In this document: positions 41,776 to 51,703 of the stretch, piece after piece | Position numbering within the stretch: position 1 is the first letter of the stretch | Layout of the letters: each line of letters starts with the position of its first letter | Source: Trichomonas vaginalis G3 | Taxonomy: Eukaryota > Parabasalia > Trichomonadida > Trichomonadidae | Reading direction: 5' to 3' | Assembly: GCF_026262505.1 (NCBI RefSeq) | Contig: NC_067206.1 | Location: 33,681,896 to 33,745,895, forward strand | DNA: 64,000 bases | Translations under genes and position numbers: made by a program | Notes under the pieces: generated by a model | The model's input: only the letters and a program-made list of their open reading frames with translations | What the model was told of the DNA's origin: nothing | Databases searched by the model: none

Positions 41776-43760
41776 TTAAGGATACCCTTACGTGTCAGAT
41801 TTTTTGCGCATACGAAGAAGTCATGCTAGACATGAGCTCTAAACATGAAATTTTAGCAACATATTTAAAACTTTTTAAACTACAATACACTTTAATATTC
41901 AAGAACAAAAATATTCTTTTTAGAAATTACATAATTATTTTATGTGAAATCTATATAAAAACATATTTTGCGAGCGTAACTTTTTTCTTTATAAGCACCT
42001 TATATGACTGATAAACTGTGAAGGCACATAATTGTTAATTCATAGAGTTGATATGTTTCCAAAATTGAGAGGAAATTTGAAAATTGAATACCCTTTCAAT
42101 TCAATTTTCAAAAGATATCAGCTCCTTCAATAATTGAAGGACGATTTTGATCATTTGCTCTTAAAACAAGTATGCCATGGAGAAAAAAGTTACGCTCGCA
42201 AATCTGAAATATAACTATCATATAAAAAAATTAAATTTCTAATTTTTTACTCTATAGATATTATTGGCCACTTGTGTAATGCATAAAAGTTTATGTCATA
42301 TGCATACATTTGGAAGTATGGGAGACGAGGGAAATTACTTCTATGAGGGACTAGGATTTTTAAAAATTTCTCTATCGGACTCACCATTCAATTTCTCGAA
42401 AATTAAAAAAAATCAATAATAGCTAAAATGTATTATGCATAACAAATTTTAATGTTACACGGTATTTTTTGAACTTCATGACATGAATTTTCTTTATATT
42501 ATTTTTTTTTTGGATTTTCTATGATTTATGCGATAGGCTGGAACAACATTGTAAGTGCAATGATATCATTTATAGAGAAATCTAAAACTTCAGCATTCAG
42601 AACTCGCAACCACAAAAATATTCATTTGCTAAGTAAGTAAAGTTGATTAAGTTCGACACTTAGCTTTTATACGTAAAACCAAGTGTGTATTGTTATTTCT
42701 TGTTAAATTATTGAGAAAAAAATAAATTGTAAGAGAAACGATACTGATTATTGAAATAATATTGAGGGTAGCTGCAGATTTCTTCATTAACATGCCGGAA
42801 ATTTGTTAATCTTGGTTTTCTATCATAAAATCTGTCGAAGAATCTAAAAACGGAGATATGAAATAGAGATCATGTAAATCTAGAGTATCCTGTCAGAAAA
42901 ATAGACTAAGCATGTAACCCTTTTTTGGTCATAAACACTTTTTACCACTTAGTCATACAGATGATCATTAAATTTAAACGAGCACTTTTTGTCAGAATTT
43001 ATTCTTTTACAAAGACAGAAGATTTTAGTATTATTTAATATTAGTGCTGTAGCAAAATTCAAAAAACGGTGAAAATTCAGTGAATTTGTGAATTCACATT
43101 TTTTTTCGACATTTTTCTTGATATATCCATGCACATTAAGAACACAGCTTTGATACGCTTAAAAAAGCATATTTCATATGAAATTGTTAAAGAAATAAAC
43201 AATTTATATAAAAATTGCACTTATGGGCAGTTTAGATATATAATTTATATATAACATATATACAAATCCATAGACAAAGTGCAATAACTACAATGTTGTA
43301 GAAAATTACAGCAGAAATACTGACTTTTTGAAGGATAATAAGAATTCTTCTAAAAATACTGAAAATTAACATATTTCTGTACTCAATTTAGTATATGCAC
43401 AGAAGTTATGATTTGGTGTTAGGTTTTTATGCCCCAAAATCTAGATTTTTGTGACATCAAATCTTATTAGTGGATAAATCAAAGACTGTCATTTTGAAAT
43501 AAGCTCATATCAATAAATATCCATTTAAAAGCCTTATTGTAATATGTAACTAGCAAAAAGCCTAATATTTATCAAAATTAATCAAATCAAATGATCAATA
43601 TTCATGATATGTCATCAGCAATAGCTAATTGATATTTTATTTTGTATTGATATTCATTTTTCTCATATTATACACGATTATATCTCTTTTTTTTAAAAAG
43701 TTTTTATATTAGACATGAAAGTTGAATTAATACAATTTTGTACTAGAGTTTGTTTGTATA

Positions 43761-43955
43761 TTAAATAATAATGATATATACTTCAACATATTGCGTCTCA
43801 CCATTACCAAAATGTAATTTTGCATACAATTTTCTTTCATTTAACAATGATGTTATTTGAAAAGTGATACTTCCATGATTATTGATTAATGTTCCATCAT
43901 ATATAGGAATGAATGTTAAACAAGACACGCCTGCAGCTGGGTGCATTCGTGGCAT
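43761..43955 (-). CDS. Short ORF in the K2-only segment
   Basis: 64 codons (MPRMHPAAGVSCLTFIPIYD, then GSITFQITSLLNERKLYAKL and a beta-rich end FGNGETQYVEVYI). Its composition is less AT-biased than the surroundings, suggesting a once-coding sequence. No family recognised. Absent from K1. Confidence 0.3.
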   Translation of the reverse strand: MPRMHPAAGVSCLTFIPIYDGTLINNHGSITFQITSLLNERKLYAKLHFGNGETQYVEVYIIII

Positions 43956-44207
43956 TGTGATAAGGCTTATATATAAAGACTTCTCTCGATCAGCATTACG
44001 TCAAATGAATATTGACCCATTATTTTGGCGATGCGCTAGTTCCAAGTAGAAATGCTTTGGTATATTTAGGTTATGTCTATATGTTATGAATCATGGTATT
44101 ATTGATAAAAACGTTCTTAGTCATTAAATCAATCCTAGTATCTAAAGATATAATTTAGATTTTTTTGTTTATTGCTAAAATTAAATACAGTATAACTTTC
44201 TTTCATA

Positions 44208-44528
44208 TTGTCGGTACTAACAATACAAGATTGTGTTGAAAAAAACGCAAAATCGTTTGAAATGCGTACGGCTGTTACAATTTTACAAAAAAACGAAGGA
44301 GAGAAATGCAAACAAGAAATATACAATCGTGTCAATAATTACCAAATATCTCCTTCAATCCGCGAACTCCAAAAACTTGAATATGAGAAAAATAAATCCA
44401 GAAATCAAAAGAAAGCTACACCAGAAACAAGAAAAGAGATCAACAAGGCAAGAAATGCAAAAAGATTTCCTAAGGATAACCCTACAGGTGATTACAGAGG
44501 AGGAAAGTGGACCCCACAAGATATCTAA
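44208..44528 (+). CDS. Hypothetical ORF carried by K2, 106 aa
   Basis: Lys/Asn/Glu-rich helical protein: MSVLTIQDCVEKNAKSFEMR, LQKLEYEKNKSRNQKKATPE, then a distinctive end NPTGDYRGGKWTPQDI. Charged composition and the ordered tail look protein-like. It lies in the 1.58-kb segment found in K2 but not K1, so it may be cargo or a remnant of the autonomous parent element. I do not recognise it and it has no transposase motif. Confidence 0.4.
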   Translation: MSVLTIQDCVEKNAKSFEMRTAVTILQKNEGEKCKQEIYNRVNNYQISPSIRELQKLEYEKNKSRNQKKATPETRKEINKARNAKRFPKDNPTGDYRGGKWTPQDI

Positions 44529-45734
44529 TTTTCAAATTTGAAATAAACACATATTTTCTTTGTATTTGAAAATATTTTTATATTATAAGATTTTTGAACC
44601 TATAAGTAGCATGACAAAAATTATATAATTTGCTCCTTTTTTATTTTAGTATACAAATATCCCATTTGTTATATGTTCGGTATATATATGATGATATTGT
44701 AATCAATTATGCTTAATGAAGCTTTATCCCGTGAACCCCTCATATTATTGGAAAATAAATAGCGAAAACATGTAGAGCTGCTATGTTCTCAAGTGTATGC
44801 TGATTTTTGGATTATTTCATGAAAACTAATGGCGGGATATCTTGCATTATTTAAAAAAATTGAACTATGCAAAAATAAATAGTATTATATTTTTTCTCAT
44901 GAAATGCTATGATGAGACAACCATAAAAAAACATATGTTGTATTTTTATAATTTGATTGATTTTTTTTTACTATTTCATTAATCTTTTATGAATAATAAT
45001 TATTTTTAATATATGTGCTATTAAAATTTCAAATTTTGACTAATATATCTAAGTTATCTGAACGAAACATTTAGAAAATATCATACTTACATTGAAATAG
45101 CAAGTAGAGCATATTAATAGCAAGTTTCTTGGCTTTATATCTATCATCTATTGTTGTTTGATCAAACAAAATTCACTCTATTATATGGTGTCAATTAATT
45201 AAAACAATTTTTAATAGTTATTTATTTAGTGCGAATAAGTGCAAACTCATAAATGAATAACTTAATAGTAGAAATGAATTATCTGATATAAATCTCACAT
45301 TTTGTCCATCAGAAATACTTTAATTGCATACGCATAACTATTAGTAATACGTCTGGAGTGTCAATTAATAACAATCCCACAACAAGTAAAATTCAGATTT
45401 TTATTAAACTTATTTTTTCCTAAAAGTTTTCTCAAATTACTATATATACATATGTGGATAAAATAATAGTAATATTGTAAAAAATTAGATAATTTTTTTT
45501 ATTTGAGAACCTCTCAAAAGTTCATTCAATTTATCAATTGTTTCAGTTTGATGTATATTCATTTCTGGAGCCTAAAACTTTAGCAATCATGACAATATCA
45601 TATTCTCTTTCTAACTACGCAATGTAAGGGTATCCTTAAGCTCTCAAATATGATCGGAGACTGAGCGGAAAACCGCACTTCTCTTTCAATTTAAGATTGA
45701 ATATCGTAAAAAATTTGAAGCGATACATTTTACT

Positions 45735-45740
45735 TCATTT
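45735..45740 (+). promoter_or_regulatory. Initiator element of the inositol-3-phosphate synthase gene
   Basis: TCATTT fits TCA-Y-W, with its A twelve bases before ATG 45749. Only about 100 bases of unique sequence separate it from the end of K2. Confidence 0.6.
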
Positions 45741-45748
45741 TTCGCGGA

Positions 45749-47284
45749 ATGCTTGCAAACGAGTTCTCCGTTGATTCACAAAACGTCACAATCAAGGGCG
45801 AAGAAATGGTCTCAAAGTATGACTATCATACATCTCACGTAGTTGCAAGTGCAGATGGAATCAAGATTGTTCCAGAAACAAAGAAGTTCGAGTTCAAGAC
45901 AAACTTACACGTTCCAAAGACAGGTGTCATGCTCATTGGCTGGGGTGGCAACAACGGTACAACACTTACATCTGGTGTTTATGCCAACAAACACGGCTTA
46001 GTTTGGGATACAAAGCGTGGCGAAGTCAAGGCTAACTACCACGGATCTCTTACCCAGTGTGGCACAACATATCTTGGCCAAGATGAAAAGGGCACAACAT
46101 ATGTCGCCCCATTCAAGGCATTACTCCCAATGGTCAATCCAAACGACTTAATCATCGGTGGCTGGGATATTTCCAAGCTTAACATCTACGAATCTGCTCG
46201 CCGCGCTCACGTTATGGAGCCAGCCATGCTCATCCAACTCAAGGACGAGCTCGAGAAGATGCATCCACTTCCAGCTGTCTTCGACCTCAACTTCGTTGCT
46301 CCAAACCAGAAGGATCGCGCTGACAACGTCATCCCAGGCAACAAATGGGAACAGCTCGAGACAGTCCGTAAGCAGATGAGAGACTTCAAGGAGCAGAACA
46401 AGCTCGAGAAGCTCATCATCCTCTGGACAGCCAACACAGAAAGATACTGCGAAGTCAAGGAAGGCGTCCACATGACACCAGAACAGCTTCTTCAGGCCAT
46501 CAAGAACAACGACCCTGAAATTTCTCCATCAACAATCTACGCTACAGCCGCTATCCTCGAACACATCCCATACATCAATGGTTCTCCACAGAACACATTC
46601 GTTCCAGGACTTATCCAGCTCGCTGAACGCGAAGATGTCGCCATCATGGGTGATGACTTCAAGACAGGCCAGACAAAGTTCAAATCTGTCATGGCTGACT
46701 TCCTCATCTCATCAGGCCTCAAGTTAACAGCTGTTGTTTCCTACAACCACCTTGGTAACAACGATGGCCTCAACCTCGATTTCGAGAAATGCTTCCGTTC
46801 AAAGCAGATCTCAAAGTCTTCTGTCATTGATGATATGGTTGGATACAATCCAATATTATATCCAAATGGAGAACATCCAGATCATGTTGTTGTCATCAAG
46901 TATGTTCCATCTGTTGGTGATTCAAAGCGTGCTCTAGATGAGTATGATTCGGACATCTTCTGTGGTGGCAAGAACATCATCTCTGTTCACAACACATGCG
47001 AAGATTCACTTCTTGCTGCTCCTTTGATGCTCGACCTCATCATCCTCATGGAACTGTTCACACGTGTTGAACTCAAAGATGAGACAATGAAGGAATTCCA
47101 TCACATGAACGCTGTCTACTCAGTTCTTTCCTTCCTTCTTAAAGCTCCACGAACACCAACAGGCACACCAGTCATCAACTCACTCTTCCAGCAGCGTGCT
47201 TGCATGGAGAATATCCTTCGTGCTACACGTGGTCTTCAGCCACTCAACAACATGCATCTTGAATGGAAGATGCCAAAGCAATAA
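45749..47284 (+). CDS. INO1: Inositol-3-phosphate synthase (MIPS)
   Basis: 511 residues, full length for the family. It converts glucose 6-phosphate to 1D-myo-inositol 3-phosphate using NAD, the first step of inositol synthesis. Visible landmarks: VMLIGWGGNNGTTLTSG (Rossmann Gly motif, about 59-75), LIIGGWDISKLN, IILWTANTERY, VPGLIQLAEREDVAIMGDDFKTGQTK, VSYNHLGNNDGLNL (catalytic region), [15 protein letters not shown], and [20 protein letters not shown]. The hallmark residues are present and there is no membrane or organelle signal, so it is cytosolic. Codons are strongly GC-ending, as in highly expressed trichomonad genes, except for a more AT-ending stretch around 46830-46960. A near-identical slice lies at 34329. 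Confidence 0.96.
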   Translation: MLANEFSVDSQNVTIKGEEMVSKYDYHTSHVVASADGIKIVPETKKFEFKTNLHVPKTGVMLIGWGGNNGTTLTSGVYANKHGLVWDTKRGEVKANYHGSLTQCGTTYLGQDEKGTTYVAPFKALLPMVNPNDLIIGGWDISKLNIYESARRAHVMEPAMLIQLKDELEKMHPLPAVFDLNFVAPNQKDRADNVIPGNKWEQLETVRKQMRDFKEQNKLEKLIILWTANTERYCEVKEGVHMTPEQLLQAIKNNDPEISPSTIYATAAILEHIPYINGSPQNTFVPGLIQLAEREDVAIMGDDFKTGQTKFKSVMADFLISSGLKLTAVVSYNHLGNNDGLNLDFEKCFRSKQISKSSVIDDMVGYNPILYPNGEHPDHVVVIKYVPSVGDSKRALDEYDSDIFCGGKNIISVHNTCEDSLLAAPLMLDLIILMELFTRVELKDETMKEFHHMNAVYSVLSFLLKAPRTPTGTPVINSLFQQRACMENILRATRGLQPLNNMHLEWKMPKQ

Positions 47285-47463
47285 GCAATCATATGTTATT
47301 ATAAATTTTTTGAGATTTATAAAAATTCTCCAATAGATTGAAATAAATTTAAATTAATTTTCTTATCTGTTATCACTGTTAACATTTGGTTTATTCAAAA
47401 ATTCTCTCTAGAGCACCAAAAATATGTTTATCAAATATTGAAGTGTCATTGATGCAGAAATAA

Positions 47464-48465
47464 TTATAAAGAGATATTAATGTTTAGTAAAGCAATAAAC
47501 AAAAGAGAAAGTTTATTAACTTTAGAATATCTTTTATTGATAATTGCAAATTCTGCTTGGCAAATTCTGGTTGAAAGATGAATCAATTTGTTAGTGAATA
47601 GTTCTCTTGGATTAGTAGGTTCTACATTACTAAGAAATGTTGTTGAAATCGAATTGTCAACGTAACAACTATCAACTGTTAATTGATCTTGAGTGTTATA
47701 TATCAAACATGAACCTTGAGGAGCAGTGTTGTTAATAAAAGAACAACTTTTTACAGTAAGAGAATTATATGCATGAAGAATAATTCCACTTGTTGATTTT
47801 GTATTAGTATTATTTATAATATTACATGAATCAATCGAAGAGTTGTAACGAATTTGTATCATCACACCTGATGTACCTGTTGCGAAATTATTAACAACAG
47901 TTGGATAATTAAATTTTGTTATGAAATTAAATGAAGAATGATTGAAATATCCCACTGTGTAGAATTTCGTTTTACAGGAAGAAAAATTTGTCAATGAAAT
48001 CAGGATGTTATCATTTTTCACATTAATTACATTACCAACATCTTCATTTCCTACATTGAAAAGGGAACTTTCAATAAAAAAGTTTAAATTATTTGTGTCA
48101 ACTTCTGTATATGAAAATTGACCTGTTTTTTGACTTTGGCATTTTGTACAACAGAACTTTCGTTGAACAATTGAACTATTACTGCCAATTTTGTAACAAA
48201 TGCAGCTGCCTTCCTCTGTTGAAGTGCAATTACTAAAATAACACCGATTATGTAGGAACAATGAGTTAGTAATAGAGTTAAAATTGATAACTCGATCATG
48301 ATCATCAAAAAAATTACATTCTTCTAAGTAGTATTGACCTTTTCCTGATGTTAGATTACAATTCTGGCAATGTTTAGTTTGCTTTTCTGTAAATTGGCTT
48401 GGGTAGTAACTATTCCATATATCGTCATCTGTTAAAGATGACTTGAGCCCATGTTTATCTTGATT
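47464..48465 (-). pseudogene. Cys/Asn-rich repeated family, copy 3 (no in-frame ATG)
   Basis: The frame is open from a TGA at 48466-48468 to a stop at 47464, about 333 codons, and includes the whole homologous N-terminus (KSSLTDDDIWNSYY, HCQNCNLTSGKGQYYLEECNFF, LFLHNRC). The first usable in-frame ATG is well inside. An ATG near 48452 (ATGGGCTCAAGTCATC) is in another frame, as in copy 1. The remainder matches copy 2: FCCTKCQS, SSIDSCNIINNTNTKS, LTVKSCSFINNTAPQG, NKRYSKVNKLSLLFIALL. It lies on the opposite strand from copies 1 and 2. Function unknown. Confidence 0.55.
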
Positions 48466-48525
48466 TCAATTAAAATTCTGATAATTTTTTGGATTAAAAG
48501 TGACAAATTTAAAAATTTTTCAATA

Positions 48526-49818
48526 ATGATCCCTTTAAATCACACGCTTGTTTTATGGGTGTTCATAGTTACCGTGACAATAGGAAGCATTACTAAGCTC
48601 TTAAAGTGGTGGAAAGTGAAGCAAATCAAAGATTCTCTTCTGACCAAACTACAAATCAAGTATTTTATTTGCTACTTCTCATTCATGGCCGGATTCATCT
48701 TCCAAGGTCCATATGTTCACCAAAGATATCACGAAACTGGAATGACAAATCCACAAATTGATAATATTATGTCTATTTTCAACGTTGTTTCGGCTATTTG
48801 GGGCTTCGTCATTGGCTACGCATGTGATCTTCTCGGTCACAAGAACCTTATTATCATATCTGCAATCCTTCTTGGTGGAAGTTCATTTTGCCGCTCTTAT
48901 GGCACGTATTACTCGTTTATAATCTCATCAGTACTCATGGGTGTATCCACTGCATCTAATAGAGTTGTTTTTGAGGACTGGCTTGCTGTACAACTCGAGC
49001 AAAACAAGGCTCCAAAGGAATCTCAAGCAATTATCAAGGAAAACTCTGCTTTACTAAACTTCTGCCTCAATCTTATACTCAGCCAAATCAGTTCTAAGGT
49101 TTCTACCGCTTTTGGATCGAAATACGCTTTTATTGGCTCAACAATTCTATTTTCTGTTTCTGCTTTCATTATTTTTGTTACTATGCCAAAATTCACTCGT
49201 GAACATGAGAAGAAATCCAGCTATTTCGGCGCAATCAAAGAAATTATTTTGAATTTTAAGAATTTCGAGTACGCGATCTTCTTTATTATCGATTTTCTCT
49301 ACTCCATGATACTTCTTCTCTACAACCCGAGATGGACAGTCTTCCATAAGATAAATAAAACCGAAAAAATACCATTATCTCAGATTTCGAACTCAGCTTC
49401 GATTTCTCAAATGAATGGTGCCCAAATATTATCAGCAGCCATCCTGTTCTTCTCTCCTGCCTCTTGCTTGGCCGGAAGTTTCGTTTCATATTCATTTTGC
49501 ATTTTCTCGATGTATTTATTCTACAACACCAAGTCCTACATGTTCTTGGCTTATGTATGCGCTGCAATGTCCAATGGAGCCATAAACAGTGGAATTTGGA
49601 CACTTAGAAGTGAAATTTATCCTTCTTCCATCAGAAAACACCTTCTTGGCATTGTTCGTGTCCCAGTAAGCTTGGTCGTTACTTTAATCCTCCAATTAAT
49701 GAAAGGATCTGAAACAGTTGACATTTTATTTGTTATTGTCTGCTTAGCTTTTACAACAGCTACTTTAATGACAATCCTTGGATTTCATAGGAAACTTCGT
49801 AATCCTAAATCTGCATAA
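48526..49818 (+). CDS. MFS transporter, MFSD5-like
   Basis: Start at 48526 (MIPLNHTLVLWVF) is preferred over the track of hydrophobic codons from 48451 because AAAAGTGACA (48497-48506) and a short leader lie upstream of it. About 430 residues with 11-12 hydrophobic segments. Family signs: FMAGFIFQGPYVHQRYHETG after TM2, the MFS loop signature GYACDLLGHKNLI between TM2 and TM3, VFEDWLAVQLEQ, and the C-half RSEIYPSSIRKHLLGIVRVPVSL. QGPYVY.LY and ESWL-like motifs are typical of the MFSD5/molybdate-anion transporter group. Plasma or endomembrane transporter; substrate unknown. Confidence 0.85.
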   Translation: MIPLNHTLVLWVFIVTVTIGSITKLLKWWKVKQIKDSLLTKLQIKYFICYFSFMAGFIFQGPYVHQRYHETGMTNPQIDNIMSIFNVVSAIWGFVIGYACDLLGHKNLIIISAILLGGSSFCRSYGTYYSFIISSVLMGVSTASNRVVFEDWLAVQLEQNKAPKESQAIIKENSALLNFCLNLILSQISSKVSTAFGSKYAFIGSTILFSVSAFIIFVTMPKFTREHEKKSSYFGAIKEIILNFKNFEYAIFFIIDFLYSMILLLYNPRWTVFHKINKTEKIPLSQISNSASISQMNGAQILSAAILFFSPASCLAGSFVSYSFCIFSMYLFYNTKSYMFLAYVCAAMSNGAINSGIWTLRSEIYPSSIRKHLLGIVRVPVSLVVTLILQLMKGSETVDILFVIVCLAFTTATLMTILGFHRKLRNPKSA

Positions 49819-50084
49819 TGTGAGTAAAATTTTGATATATAAAAATTTTAAAAAATTTTAAGGAAAAGATTTCATATTTTAATGGCTTCGAATTTACTAA
49901 GACTATTAATCTATCTGGCAGAATATCATTTCCATTATATAATAAAAAATTTTTTTATTGAGCCAAGAACTCCACAAAATAAATATAACCTTGCAAGGAA
50001 TAATTCATATTAACTCATTTCATCACAATAATTTTATCTAAATTCATATGTTTAAGAAAAATATGATAAAAAAACGTAAAAAAT
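49819..50084. other. Convergent intergenic spacer
   Basis: AT-rich, between the stop codons of the MFS and ferredoxin genes; no feature seen. Confidence 0.5.
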
Positions 50085-50414
50085 TTAGTGTGTCATTTCG
50101 ATTGTAGCACCATCGAACTTGGAGTTGAGGGCAAGGTTGCAAGCAAGGCGAGATGTTGGTGTAACGTCCTGTCCGCTGGCGAGGAGTTCCTTCTCGTCAT
50201 CATCTGGAACAACGTAGAGGTTCTGTGGGATCTTGCAGTGGCATTCGCCGCAAACTTGGCTGCCTCCGCACTTGCCCTGAAGGCCTTCAGCCTTTGTGCC
50301 AGAAACGGCATCAAAGAGTGTCTGTCCATCGTTGAAGTTGATTGGGACCTTCTCGCCAGCCTTTGTAACGACTGTGAGCTTGAAGAAGCGGTAGTTAGAA
50401 ACACTGCAGAGCAT
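50085..50414 (-). CDS. Hydrogenosomal [2Fe-2S] ferredoxin
   Basis: 109 residues. The N-terminus MLCSVSNYRFF has the ML..-Arg pattern of hydrogenosomal targeting leaders, probably cleaved near residue 9-10. Adrenodoxin-type fold: FKLTVVTKAGEKVPINFNDGQTLFDAVS, then cluster ligands in GKCGGSQVCGECHCK (C-x5-C-x2-C) and the fourth Cys in SRLACNLALN. It carries electrons from pyruvate:ferredoxin oxidoreductase to hydrogenase in the hydrogenosome, and related forms activate metronidazole. TCACTT (50427-50422 on the minus strand) is an initiator 11 bases upstream. Codons are GC-ending. Long antisense and frame-shifted ORFs over it are shadows. Confidence 0.95.
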   Translation of the reverse strand: MLCSVSNYRFFKLTVVTKAGEKVPINFNDGQTLFDAVSGTKAEGLQGKCGGSQVCGECHCKIPQNLYVVPDDDEKELLASGQDVTPTSRLACNLALNSKFDGATIEMTH

Positions 50415-50421
50415 TTATGAG

Positions 50422-50427
50422 AAGTGA
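50422..50427 (-). promoter_or_regulatory. Initiator element of the ferredoxin gene
   Basis: TCACTT on the minus strand, A about 11 bases before ATG 50414, consistent with TCA-Y-W. Confidence 0.6.
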
Positions 50428-51148
50428 CATCAGCCACTCACAAAAATATCGATGAGGTTTTCAATTTTTGTGAGCTATCTTTTTTTATTCGGCATACCGG
50501 TTAAATCGCATTCCATGGTAATTCACAAAGCTTTCTTCCTGTCAAATTTTTTTCTTGGACTAAAAGTGGCCAACTATAAAAATGAACTGAAATTATCTTG
50601 AATTTCGCTTTACATGATTGGCCTGTACGATATCAAAATACGGTTTAATTGATTACCACTCATTCATGTGCAAATTGTATTGAATTTTTGTTCATTTTAT
50701 TTGATTTTACAAATCAATTTGATTAGAACCGACCATTCTATTTCTTGTCATTGTTCGCATTATGAATGACGTCTGTTTTCTTATCACAATTCATTTGATT
50801 AGTTCTTAAAACTAAGCGTTTTACGTATAAATGTAAATCTATTTTTCAAAAAAAACAAAATCTCTTGAGCATTTGCTATCTTGACATTAATTTATGCATC
50901 GAAAAAGTTAGTTTCATCCAAGATTGTTGCAATTAATCAAAAGAAAATCACAGATTAAATAGAATTCATGTAACCAAATCAAAAACATCATTCAAAAATG
51001 AAAATTATTGCATTAATACAGTTCGTTCAAGAACGTTTTACGATGCACGAACATGTTCTTCACATTTTGAATAATTTTGACATTAATTTTTATCGGTGCG
51101 AAGCGCCAGTTAAAAAGTTTGAGTACAAAAAATTCTCAACTGATTTTG
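50428..51148. other. Intergenic; one weak 65-codon ORF
   Basis: AT-rich. A plus ORF 50998-51195 (MKIIALIQFVQERFTMHEHV...) ends one base before an apparent 5' splice site but otherwise has no gene support. Confidence 0.4.
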
Positions 51149-51153
51149 TCACT
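51149..51153 (+). promoter_or_regulatory. Possible initiator upstream of the orphan intron
   Basis: TCACT within TTGTCACTTTTGC fits TCA-Y-W and would start a 46-base first exon ending at the GTATGT donor. Confidence 0.35.
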
Positions 51154-51196
51154 TTTGCTTGGCCATATTTCAAGAAGAATTCTTTTCTTCATTAAA

Positions 51197-51309
51197 GTAT
51201 GTATTGCTTGCTTTGCCTCTGAAGATATTTTCAGCCTTGTCTGATTTTAAGATGACAAGAACCTATCCGAGGCGGCTTAACTTTTATTTTAAACAAAACT
51301 AACACACAG
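51197..51309 (+). other. Orphan spliceosomal intron, 113 bp
   Basis: Donor GTATGT (51197-51202) and acceptor/branch block ACTAACACACAG (51298-51309) match the highly conserved trichomonad intron signals exactly, and 113 bases is within the known length range. Joining the flanks gives stops in every frame almost at once, so it does not sit in a visible coding gene. It may belong to a non-coding transcript, a UTR or a dead gene. Confidence 0.7.
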
Positions 51310-51703
51310 TAAGTAGATTTCTTTTTGCCAAACAAATCTTTCGGCTTTATTCACGCCAAATCATTTTAAGTTTGTATTAAAACTTACCTAATTGTACCTT
51401 TTCTACTCAGAATAAAAAATTAGTATTTTTATTTACATCAACTCTTTTCTTTAGAGTCTTCTTTTTATCTTGTTTAATCATTTATACTATTTTCAATTGT
51501 TAACCAAGCTTAAAATGTAAAATGCTTTCAATCTTCAAAAACAATTAAGGCTGCGTATTGATCCAATCTTAAAATGAAAATAATTATTTAATATCTCTAA
51601 GAAAACTGTGATTTTAGAGAATTTATTTCAAATAAGAAACAAAATATTTAAGATGTAGAATCGTTAATAAATTTGTAACAAACATACTGAATCAATAATT
51701 TAT
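51310..51703. other. Possible second exon of a non-coding transcript, then spacer
   Basis: Follows the intron. AT-rich with no ORF beyond 25 codons. Confidence 0.35.

Larger units (their letters stand above)
41776..45639. mobile_element. Kolobok/piggyBac-like TTAA element K2, both ends present
   Basis: TTAA-GGATACCCTTAC at the left (TTAA 41776-41779) and GTAAGGGTATCC-TTAA at the right (TTAA 45636-45639) give 12-base inverted ends with TTAA duplications. It is about 3.86 kb. It shares almost all sequence with K1 but lacks the Harbinger insertion and a 0.93-kb internal piece, and it has 1.58 kb that K1 lost (about 43355-44935). No transposase is visible. Kolobok is favoured because it uses TTAA and is known from trichomonads; piggyBac is the alternative. 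Confidence 0.8.

Noticed and set aside
8151-42011. Nearly identical 62-codon ORFs in K1 and K2 (MLDM...), and the 61-67-codon minus ORFs at 13806 and 42949
   Set aside because: They are alike because the whole DNA is alike. Composition is AT-driven and the frames do not extend or show start signals.
41780-45635. Polinton/Maverick fragment, common in trichomonads
   Set aside because: No polymerase, integrase or capsid-like sequence, short ends and a TTAA target fit a small DNA transposon instead.
46148-46722. Several antisense and off-frame ORFs inside the inositol-3-phosphate synthase gene
   Set aside because: Shadows of a GC-ending, strongly biased coding sequence.
50085-50437. Two further ORFs of over 100 codons overlapping the ferredoxin gene in other frames and strands
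   Set aside because: They arise from the GC-ending codon use of the ferredoxin gene and have no domains or start signals.
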